Below, one piece after another: positions 57,768 to 64,000 of a stretch of DNA of 64,000 bases; the stretch's first letter is position 1, and each line of letters opens with the position of its first letter. Made by a program: the position numbers and the translations under genes. The stretch comes from Roseateles oligotrophus. Its GTDB lineage: Bacteria > Pseudomonadota > Gammaproteobacteria > Burkholderiales > Burkholderiaceae_C. The stretch is from contig NZ_JACHLP010000001.1 of NCBI RefSeq assembly GCF_014204525.1, positions 372,001 to 436,000 on the forward strand, written 5' to 3'. The notes below the pieces were generated by a model, which saw nothing but the letters and a program-made list of their open reading frames with translations, was not told the DNA's origin and made no database searches.

Positions 57768-60062
57768 TCAGGAAGCCTTGGCAGACAGGGCCAGGCGTTG
57801 CGCATTCAGAACCACAAAAACAGAGCTGGCGGCCATGCCCAGACCCGCTGCCCAGGGCGGCAAAAAGCCCGCCAGCGCCAGCGGAATGCAGGCAAAGTTG
57901 TAGACCGCCGACCAGGCCAGGTTTTGGCGTATGACTCGCTGGGTGCGCAAGGCCATCTCGCGCGCCGCGGCCAAATCCGACAAGCGGCCGGACAGCAGCA
58001 GCGCATCGGCCGTGGCCCGGGCCAGCATGGCGCCCTGCCCCATCACCACGCTGGCATCGGCCCGGGCCAGCACCGGCGCATCGTTGATGCCGTCGCCCAC
58101 CATCAGCACACAGCGCCCTTGCGCCTGCAGCGCGGCCACGGCCGCCAGCTTGGCGTCCGGGTCGGAGCCCCCCTGGGCGGTCTGGATGCCGGCCTCGGCC
58201 GCCAGGCGGGCGACCCGCTCCTGGCCATCCCCCGAGAGCAGCACGGTACGCAGGCCCAAGGCGTGCAGGCGCGCCACCGCCTCGCGAGCATCGGCGCGCA
58301 GGACCTCGCCAAAGCGCAGATGCAAAATCCCCTCGCCCGCACCGAAGCAAAGCTGGGAGCCCTTTGAGAGCTGGGCGGCGGAGGCCGCGCCCATGACCCA
58401 GTCGGGCCGCCCCAGGCGCAAGACCTGACCCCGGGCGTCACGCGCCTGCAGGCCCAGGCCGGCAAACTCCTGCACCTCGCTCCAGACCTGAGCGTCGGGC
58501 TGTGATTCATCGCCCGCCAAGGCACGGGAAAAAGGATGTTGTGAATGCCGGGCCAGGCTGCGCGCCTGAGCCAGCAAGGCAGCTTGCCGCGCGGCCGGCG
58601 CGCCCTCGACCCAGGATTGCAGCAACTCCATGCGGTCCTCGGTCAGCGTGCCGGTCTTGTCCAGCACCACGGTGTCGATGCGGCACAGCGACTCCAGCAA
58701 GTCCAGGCGCACCAGCAGCAAGCCCCGCTTCGCCAGCGCGCTGGTGGCCGCCAGCCAGGAGGCCGGCGTCGCCAGGGAGAGCGCGCAGGGGCAGGTCACG
58801 ATCAGCACCGACACCGCCACCCAGACGGCCCGAGAGGGGTCCAGCCAGCTCCACAGGGCCGCGCCAAAGGCCGCCAGCAAGAGCACGGCCCAGAGGAAGA
58901 AGGCGGCAAAACGATCGGCAAACAGCAGGGCCGCCGGCCGCTGCGTCATGGCGTCCCGCATCAGGCGTTTGATGCCTTCATGGCGGGTATCCGCCCCCAC
59001 CCGCAGCACTCGCAGCACCAGCGGCGCCTGCAGATTCATGCTGGCCGCCACCACCTCATCGCCCGGATTCTTGGGCACGGGCTCGGACTCGCCACTCAGC
59101 AAGGCCTCGTTGGCCGCGCTGCTGCCGCTCTCCACCACGCCGTCGGCCGGGAAGGCCTGACCGGCGCACACCCGCACCCGATCACCCACGGCCAGGCGGG
59201 CCGGCGCGACCTGGCTGCTGCGGCCGTCCGCCTCCAAGCGCTCCACCGTCTCGGGCAGGGCCGCGCTGGCCCGCTCCAGCGTCACCGCCGCGCGATGGCG
59301 GGCGCGCAGTTCCAGCAAGCGGCCCGCCAGCAAAAAGGTGACGAACATGGTCAGGGAGTCGAAATAGACCTCGCGGCCAAAGATGCCGCCGGGCTCGAAC
59401 AAGGCACCGCTGCTGGCCACAAAAGTAACGGCCATGCCCAGCGCCACCGGCACATCCATGCCCAGGCGGCGCGCCTTCAGCTGCTGGTAAGCGCTTTTGA
59501 AAAAAGGGCCGGCCGAGAACAGCAGCACCGGCAAGCTCATCACCCAGCTGGCCCATTGCAGCAAGCGATCCAGATCGGGACTCAGATCGCCGGGCTCGGC
59601 GAAATAGGCCGGCGCGGCCATCATCATCACCTGCATCATCAGGAAGGCGGCGACGAAGAGCCGCCACAAAGCCTGCCTGTGCTCCTTCTCGCGCAGGACC
59701 CGGGCCGGCGCCGCCGCATCGGGCGCGGCGCCATAACCCGCACGTTCGATGGCGGCAATCACATCCGCCAGGCTGCTGCGGCGGGGGTCCCAGCGCAGCT
59801 TGAGCCGCGCGCTGGCCGCGTTGACGGTGGCGCCAGCCACACCTGGCACTTCGCCCAGAGCCCGCTCGATGATGCCCGCGCAGGCCGCGCAATGCAGGCC
59901 GGAGAGCTGGAACTGGGATTCCGCCAGCGCGGCCGGACTGGGCTCGGCCAGCAACTCGCCACGCGGCCCAATCCAGCGGGTGAAGGGGCTCAGCAACAAA
60001 GGATCGTCCAGCGCCAGGCCGGCAGCCAGAGGGGTGGGGAGCGAGAGAGCGGTGGTCATCAT
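57768..60062 (-). CDS. ccoI: Copper-exporting P1B-type ATPase CcoI
   Basis: The 764-residue ATPase delivers copper for the oxidase. It has a heavy-metal-associated domain with LSGLHCAACAGIIE near the N-terminus, the membrane metal motif IVTCPCALSLATP, the phosphorylation motif VVLDKTGTLTEDR, and VLMVGDGINDAPVLA. Two start codons (60062 and 60059) lie side by side. The gene heads the ccoISNOQPGH run and has an FNR-type box about 78 bases upstream. Confidence 0.95.
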   Translation of the reverse strand: MMTTALSLPTPLAAGLALDDPLLLSPFTRWIGPRGELLAEPSPAALAESQFQLSGLHCAACAGIIERALGEVPGVAGATVNAASARLKLRWDPRRSSLADVIAAIERAGYGAAPDAAAPARVLREKEHRQALWRLFVAAFLMMQVMMMAAPAYFAEPGDLSPDLDRLLQWASWVMSLPVLLFSAGPFFKSAYQQLKARRLGMDVPVALGMAVTFVASSGALFEPGGIFGREVYFDSLTMFVTFLLAGRLLELRARHRAAVTLERASAALPETVERLEADGRSSQVAPARLAVGDRVRVCAGQAFPADGVVESGSSAANEALLSGESEPVPKNPGDEVVAASMNLQAPLVLRVLRVGADTRHEGIKRLMRDAMTQRPAALLFADRFAAFFLWAVLLLAAFGAALWSWLDPSRAVWVAVSVLIVTCPCALSLATPASWLAATSALAKRGLLLVRLDLLESLCRIDTVVLDKTGTLTEDRMELLQSWVEGAPAARQAALLAQARSLARHSQHPFSRALAGDESQPDAQVWSEVQEFAGLGLQARDARGQVLRLGRPDWVMGAASAAQLSKGSQLCFGAGEGILHLRFGEVLRADAREAVARLHALGLRTVLLSGDGQERVARLAAEAGIQTAQGGSDPDAKLAAVAALQAQGRCVLMVGDGINDAPVLARADASVVMGQGAMLARATADALLLSGRLSDLAAAREMALRTQRVIRQNLAWSAVYNFACIPLALAGFLPPWAAGLGMAASSVFVVLNAQRLALSAKAS

Positions 60063-60133
60063 GCGTGTGGTGGCCCCAAGGCATGGAAGACGCCCTAGGC
60101 AGCATAATCTAGGCGAGCCCAAGGATCAGGCTC

Positions 60134-60147
60134 ATGATATAGATCAA
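60134..60147. promoter_or_regulatory. FNR box upstream of ccoI
   Basis: ATGAT-atag-ATCAA matches TTGAT-N4-ATCAA at 9 of 10 positions. On the minus strand it reads TTGAT-ctat-ATCAT. Its centre lies about 78 bases before the ccoI start, which would place the transcript start about 37 bases before the ATG. It lies 7 bases before the DUF192 start on the other strand. Confidence 0.75.
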
Positions 60148-60154
60148 GACCGCC

Positions 60155-60616
60155 ATGCTAAGAATGATTTTTACCACCCTGTTGCTTGGCTGCTGTGGGG
60201 TCTGCGGGACGGCCTTCGCACAAGCGGCGGGTTCCGGCCAGGCCCAGCAACTGCCCATCGTCCAGATCACGGCGGGCATGCATCTGATCAAGGCCGAGGT
60301 GGCCCGGACCTTCGAGCAACGCCAGATCGGCCTGATGCACAGGCCCAGCTTGCCGCAGGGCGAGGGCATGTTGTTTGTGTTCGAGGAAGCCAATCCGCAA
60401 TGCTTTTGGATGAAGAACACCTTGATCCCGCTGTCCATCGCCTTTGTGGCGGATGACGGCACGGTGCTCAATCTGGCCGATATGCAGCCCCTGTCCGAGC
60501 GCTCCAAATGCTCCGCCAAGCCGGTACGTTATGCCCTGGAGATGAATCAGGGCTGGTTTGCCAAGCGCGGCATCAAGCCGGGCAGCAAGCTGCGCGGCGG
60601 ACCCTGGCCTCCGTGA
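60155..60616 (+). CDS. Exported DUF192 protein
   Basis: The 153-residue protein has a signal peptide (IFTTLLLGCCGVCGTAFAQ) and the DUF192 core: RTFEQRQIGLMHRPSLPQGEG, FWMKNTLIPLSIAFVADDG and a YALEMNQGWFAKRGIKPG end. Its role is unknown. It is divergent from ccoI and its start is next to the FNR box, so FNR might repress it. An ATG 3 codons downstream is also possible. Confidence 0.88.
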   Translation: MLRMIFTTLLLGCCGVCGTAFAQAAGSGQAQQLPIVQITAGMHLIKAEVARTFEQRQIGLMHRPSLPQGEGMLFVFEEANPQCFWMKNTLIPLSIAFVADDGTVLNLADMQPLSERSKCSAKPVRYALEMNQGWFAKRGIKPGSKLRGGPWPP

Positions 60617-60626
60617 ACCAGGCACA

Positions 60627-60653
60627 AAAAAACCGGCCGAGGCCGGTTTTTCT
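60627..60653. terminator. Bidirectional terminator between DUF192 and sodB
   Basis: An inverted repeat aaccggcc / ggccggtt with A and T runs on each side lies between the convergent genes. Confidence 0.88.
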
Positions 60654-60679
60654 TTGGCGAGCCGAAAGGCTCAGCGAAC

Positions 60680-61261
60680 TCAGGCGAAGTTGGCCTGAGC
60701 GAAGTCCCAGTTGACCAGATGGTTCAGGAAGGTCTCGACGAACTTGGGGCGCAGATTGCGGTAGTCGATGTAGTAGGCATGCTCCCACACATCGATGGTC
60801 AGCAAGGCCTTGTCGGCGGTGGTCAGCGGAGTGCCGGCGGCGCCGGTGTTGACGATGTCCAGCGAGCCGTCGGCCTTCTTCACCAGCCAGGTCCAGCCCG
60901 AGCCGAAGTTGCCCACGGCGCACTTGGTGAAGGCTTCCTTGAAGGCGTCCAGGCTGCCCCATTTGGCATTGATGGCGTCTGCCAGGGCACCGCTCGGAGC
61001 GCCGCCGCCATTGGGCTTCATGCAGTTCCAGAAAAAGGTGTGGTTCCAGATCTGGGCCGCGTTGTTGTAGATGGGGCCGCTGGACTTCTTGACGATTTCT
61101 TCCAGGCTCAGGGCTTCAAACTCGGTGCCCTTTTGCAGATTGTTCAGGTTGACCACATAGGCGTTGTGATGCTTGCCGTGGTGGAACTCCAGCGTCTCGG
61201 CGCTGTAGTGGGGAGCCAGGGCGTCCTTGGCATAGGGCAAGGCGGGCAAAAGATGTTCCAT
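60680..61261 (-). CDS. sodB: Superoxide dismutase, Fe type
   Basis: The 193-residue enzyme turns superoxide into peroxide and oxygen. The metal ligands are in [20 protein letters not shown], and [13 protein letters not shown] (Asp and His). Length and the [11 protein letters not shown] and [13 protein letters not shown] stretches match FeSOD. Iron rather than manganese is inferred from the sequence type. It begins 64 bases after xseA and may share a transcript. Confidence 0.96.
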   Translation of the reverse strand: MEHLLPALPYAKDALAPHYSAETLEFHHGKHHNAYVVNLNNLQKGTEFEALSLEEIVKKSSGPIYNNAAQIWNHTFFWNCMKPNGGGAPSGALADAINAKWGSLDAFKEAFTKCAVGNFGSGWTWLVKKADGSLDIVNTGAAGTPLTTADKALLTIDVWEHAYYIDYRNLRPKFVETFLNHLVNWDFAQANFA

Positions 61262-61325
61262 GTTTCAAACCTCGTTGCGTTAAAAATTCGAACCGACTGG
61301 GTCGCGCTGGATTGTAGGTAGCTTG

Positions 61326-62609
61326 TTAAGCCCCTGCGCCGCTGTTGACAACTTGCAATTGGGCTTCGCCATCGACCAGCACGGCATGCACCTGGCGCCC
61401 GGGCGGCAGTTGCGCCACCGAGCTCAAGGCCCTGCCCTCGCCATCATCCAGCCAGGCATAGCCGCGCGCCAGCACCTGCTTGGGGTCCAGCGCCGCCAAG
61501 CGGGCTTGCAAGCCTTGCAAGTGCTGGGCCTGCTCATGCAGACTCAGAGGCGCGGCTCTGCGCAGGCGCTGCGTCAGGCTGTCCAGGCGCTGGGCTCGCA
61601 AGGCCTGGCTGCGGGGCAAGACCTGAGCCCAGCGCTGGGCCAGCAGCTCGACCTGGCGGCGCTGGCGGCTCAATAACTCGCTGGGCCTGGCCAGGCGCAG
61701 GCCGACACGGTCGAGGCGCTGGGCGCAGGCATCCAGGCGCTGCTCGAGCCGGCGCCTCAGTGCGGTCTGCAGAGCATCCAGGGCATCGAGGCTGGCCTGG
61801 CGCGAGGGTGCGGCCAACTCGGCCGCGGCCGTGGGCGTGGGCGCGCGCAGATCGGCCGCCAGATCGGCCAGGGTCACATCGGTCTCATGGCCGACGCCGC
61901 AGATCACCGGCAGGGCCGACTCCACCAGGGCGCGCACCAGCCGCTCGTCATTGAAGGCCCACAAATCCTCCAGCGAGCCCCCGCCGCGCACCAGCAGCAA
62001 GGCATCCACCTCGGCCCGCTCATTGGCCACGCGCAAGGCCTGCACCAGCTGGGCCGGCGCCTGCTCGCCCTGCACCAGGCTGGGGTAGACGATCACCTCG
62101 ATATGGGGCGCCCGCCGCGCCAAGGCGGTCAGAACATCATGCAAGGCGGCCCCGGCGGTGGAAGTGATGACGCCCAGCCGCCGCGGGAATGCCGGCAAGG
62201 CGCGCTTGTCCGCCGCATCGAAATAGCCCAAGGCCTCCAGCTTGGCCTTCAGCCGCAGGAATTGCTCGTACAAAGCACCCGCCCCGGCGCGGCGCATGCC
62301 TTCCACGACAAACTGCAGCTCGCCACGCGGCTCGTAAAGCGTCAGCCGGCCGCGTAACTCCACCAGGGCGCCATCGCCCGGCGAGAAGTCCAGCATGCTG
62401 GCCGCCCGCTTGAACATGGCGCAGCGCAAAAGGCCGACCTGGCCCTCGGCATCCTTGAGGCTGAAATAGCAATGGCCGCTGGAGGCGCGGGTAAAGCCCG
62501 AGATTTCGCCGGCCACCACACAGACCGAGAAGCGCGCCGCCAGGCTGTCGCTGACCGCATTCAGCAAGGCCGCCACGCCCCACACCAGACGCGGCGCGGC
62601 GGGCGCCAT
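61326..62609 (-). CDS. xseA: Exodeoxyribonuclease VII large subunit
   Basis: The 427-residue subunit degrades single-stranded DNA with XseB. The N-terminal OB-fold is VAGEISGFTRASSGHCYFSLKD, then RLGVITSTAGAALHDVL and the catalytic region LLLVRGGGSLEDLWAFNDE, GVGHETDVTLADLAADLRAPTPTAAAE (quoted as two adjacent blocks). A coiled-coil follows to the end. The start at 62609 is the best fit to the family; 62636 (ATG) and a TTG at 62672 are possible. The xseB gene is not in the window. Confidence 0.93.
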   Translation of the reverse strand: MAPAAPRLVWGVAALLNAVSDSLAARFSVCVVAGEISGFTRASSGHCYFSLKDAEGQVGLLRCAMFKRAASMLDFSPGDGALVELRGRLTLYEPRGELQFVVEGMRRAGAGALYEQFLRLKAKLEALGYFDAADKRALPAFPRRLGVITSTAGAALHDVLTALARRAPHIEVIVYPSLVQGEQAPAQLVQALRVANERAEVDALLLVRGGGSLEDLWAFNDERLVRALVESALPVICGVGHETDVTLADLAADLRAPTPTAAAELAAPSRQASLDALDALQTALRRRLEQRLDACAQRLDRVGLRLARPSELLSRQRRQVELLAQRWAQVLPRSQALRAQRLDSLTQRLRRAAPLSLHEQAQHLQGLQARLAALDPKQVLARGYAWLDDGEGRALSSVAQLPPGRQVHAVLVDGEAQLQVVNSGAGA

Positions 62610-63066
62610 GCGCCCCTCGTTCAAACGCCCTTCCATCAAGCCTGCAGCTCCCCGGCTGTCCACACCCGCCAAGCCGAAACTAGGCTGGCGATGGATACCG
62701 TCATGCTGCCGTCACACGCATATAAGCGATTGTTTTTCAAGTTATTTTTCCTGCCCAAGATTTAAGCAAACTGTTCCAGGCCTTGATTTTCCTTGGCTTG
62801 CGAGCAGCGGCCCGAGGCTTGCCCACAAAGTTATCCACAGCGGCGGTGGATTGTTTTTCTGGCCATCCCAGGCCCGGGCTTGAAACAGATCAAGCCCGTC
62901 TCTTTGCCTGCGCCCAAACGGCCGGAGCGCCGGCCCGAATCTCGCGCCCGGCTCGGCTCGGAGGCCTCGGCTTGGGGCCATAATCGCGCGCAATACCGAA
63001 CGCAGGCGGCCGGCAAAAACTCATACCGCCCGCGACGACTCACGCATCAACGACAGGGGTAAGTCT
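62610..63066. other. Divergent promoter region with a DnaA box
   Basis: No gene is seen in these 457 bases. They separate xseA (-) and exbB (+) and include an A/T-rich stretch (62720-62770). A perfect DnaA box ttatccaca lies at 62831-62839. A single box without an origin-like cluster is not an origin; it may be chance or a DnaA-controlled promoter. Confidence 0.5.
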
Positions 63067-63690
63067 TTGTTCTCCATCATACAAGCCGCTGGCTGGCCGA
63101 TTTGGCCCTTGCTGATCTGCTCCGTTCTGGCCCTGGCCCTGGTGATAGAAAAATTCGCCAGCCTGCGCCGCAGCCGCGTGGCCCCGCCGCGCCTGCTGGA
63201 CGAAGTCCTGGGGCTCAGCCAGCAAAGCCTGCCCACGCCGGACATGATCGACCGTCTGGCCGAGAATTCCCTGCTGGGCAGCCAGTTGGCCGCCGGCTTC
63301 CGCGCCGTGCTGGGCGAGCCCGATCTGAGCGAAGAGAAGCTGCGCCAGACCTTCGAGCTGGCGGGCCGCCGCGCCATCCATCAGATGGAACGTTATCTGA
63401 ACACCTTGGGCACCATCGCCACGGCCGCCCCGCTGCTGGGCCTGCTGGGCACGGTGGTGGGCATGATCGAGATCTTCGGCAGCCAGGGCCAGGGCGCCAC
63501 CGGCGGCAACCCGGCCCAGCTGGCGCACGGAATTTCGATTGCGCTCTACAACACCGCCTTCGGCCTGATGGTGGCCATCCCCAGCCTGATGCTGTATCGC
63601 TATTTCAAGGGCCGGGTGGAAGAGTATGTGCTGGAGCTGGAGCAGGCCAGCGACCGCTTGCTGACCCAGCTCAAACGCTATCTACCCTAA
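63067..63690 (+). CDS. exbB: ExbB/TolQ-type proton channel protein
   Basis: The 207-residue inner-membrane protein has three helices: residues about 7-26 (GWPIWPLLICSVLALALVI), about 115-140 (TIATAAPLLGLLGTVVGMIEIF) and about 155-180. It works with ExbD and TonB to energise outer-membrane receptors. The TTG start has an aggggt site 7 bases upstream, while no ATG fits. In Burkholderiales this exbB-exbD pair precedes lpxK, so it could serve another system. A role in feeding the TonB receptor of this window is possible. Confidence 0.88.
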   Translation: MFSIIQAAGWPIWPLLICSVLALALVIEKFASLRRSRVAPPRLLDEVLGLSQQSLPTPDMIDRLAENSLLGSQLAAGFRAVLGEPDLSEEKLRQTFELAGRRAIHQMERYLNTLGTIATAAPLLGLLGTVVGMIEIFGSQGQGATGGNPAQLAHGISIALYNTAFGLMVAIPSLMLYRYFKGRVEEYVLELEQASDRLLTQLKRYLP

Positions 63691-63716
63691 CGAGCTTTTC
63701 GCACGGAACCCTGCGC

Positions 63717-64000
63717 ATGAAATTCAGGCACCGCCCGGCCGAAGAGCCCGAAATCAATCTGATCCCCTTCATCGACGTCTTGTTGGTGATCCTGATCTTT
63801 TTGATGCTCTCCACCACCTACTCCAAGTTCACCGAGTTGCAGGTGAGCCTGCCCACGGCCGATGCCGACAATCTGAAGGACAGGCCGCGCGAGATCGTGG
63901 TGGCCGTCTCGGCCGATGGCCGCTATGTGGTCAATTCCCAGGCCGTCGAAGGCCGGGCGGTGGAACTGCTCAGCGGCGCCCTGAGCCAGGCCGCGGCGGG
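63717..64000 (+). CDS. exbD: ExbD/TolR-family protein (partial)
   Basis: The frame opens with KFRHRPAEEPEINLIPFIDV, then a single helix LLVILIFLMLSTTY, the ExbD/TolR signature with its conserved Asp (IDVLL). It continues off the right edge after 94 residues. It starts 26 bases after exbB, so the two form one transcript. Confidence 0.9.
   Translation, partial: MKFRHRPAEEPEINLIPFIDVLLVILIFLMLSTTYSKFTELQVSLPTADADNLKDRPREIVVAVSADGRYVVNSQAVEGRAVELLSGALSQAAA

Noticed and set aside
62831-62839. Perfect DnaA box considered as a sign of a replication origin
   Set aside because: Only one box was found, with no cluster, no dnaA or dnaN genes and no DUE-like tract of convincing size.

Overview
The window reads as chromosomal DNA of a high-GC Betaproteobacterium of the order Burkholderiales. 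The best guess is the Roseateles/Paucibacter/Rubrivivax neighbourhood. This rests on gene order (cysS-alkA-accA-tilS-lysC-tRNA-Ser; ppiA-ppiB-lpxH; clpS-clpA beside a cold-shock gene; a single ccoISNOQPGH block next to fnr and hemN) and on protein style. No taxonomic search was possible. Most of the sequence is ordinary core genome with a few accessory metabolic islands. No prophage, integrase, transposase gene, rRNA operon or CRISPR array was seen.

Layout. 1-7.7 kb: an uncharacterised membrane protein and an M15 peptidoglycan peptidase, a signalling module (LuxR-type response regulator, hybrid sensor kinase, ABC-type substrate-binding protein), then a small unknown gene with a PAP2 phosphatase. 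7.7-12.3 kb: an MHS-type MFS transporter with a large periplasmic insert, a GST-kappa-like isomerase, a DUF1289 protein, a YbaK deacylase and a ParB-like protein. 12.3-18.1 kb: a secreted cyanophycinase opposite a TonB-dependent receptor and a translationally coupled serine hydrolase, which looks like a locus for using an external polymer. 18.1-24.8 kb: an AraC regulator divergent from SDR, StyA-like and StyB-like monooxygenase, DLH-NTF2 and SDR genes, which resembles the indole-to-anthranilate (iif/ind) clusters.

24.9-31.6 kb: ETF:ubiquinone oxidoreductase, GNAT and PaiB-like genes facing a MocR regulator over a palindromic operator, a chemoreceptor and tRNA-Ser(GCU). 31.6-44.4 kb: lysC, tilS, accA, alkA-like, cysS, a TPR protein, two cyclophilins, lpxH, mtfA, clpA, clpS and a cold-shock protein. 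44.5-48.7 kb: a hibernation factor and two unrelated isocitrate dehydrogenases (dimeric and monomeric) in tandem. 48.8-60.1 kb: a low-oxygen respiration island (SafE-like protein, hemN, fnr, ccoH, ccoG, ccoP, ccoQ, ccoO, ccoN, ccoS, ccoI) with FNR-type boxes upstream of hemN and ccoI. 60.1-64 kb: a DUF192 protein, Fe-SOD, xseA, and exbB with the start of exbD.

Two non-coding elements with terminal inverted repeats (40147-40390 and 51850-51999) sit directly behind lpxH and fnr. In each, the left repeat includes the stop codon of the preceding gene. They look like MITE-like or palindromic repeat elements and are the least explained DNA in the window. Many genes overlap by 4 bp (ATGA or GTGA), and rho-independent hairpins separate most convergent pairs.
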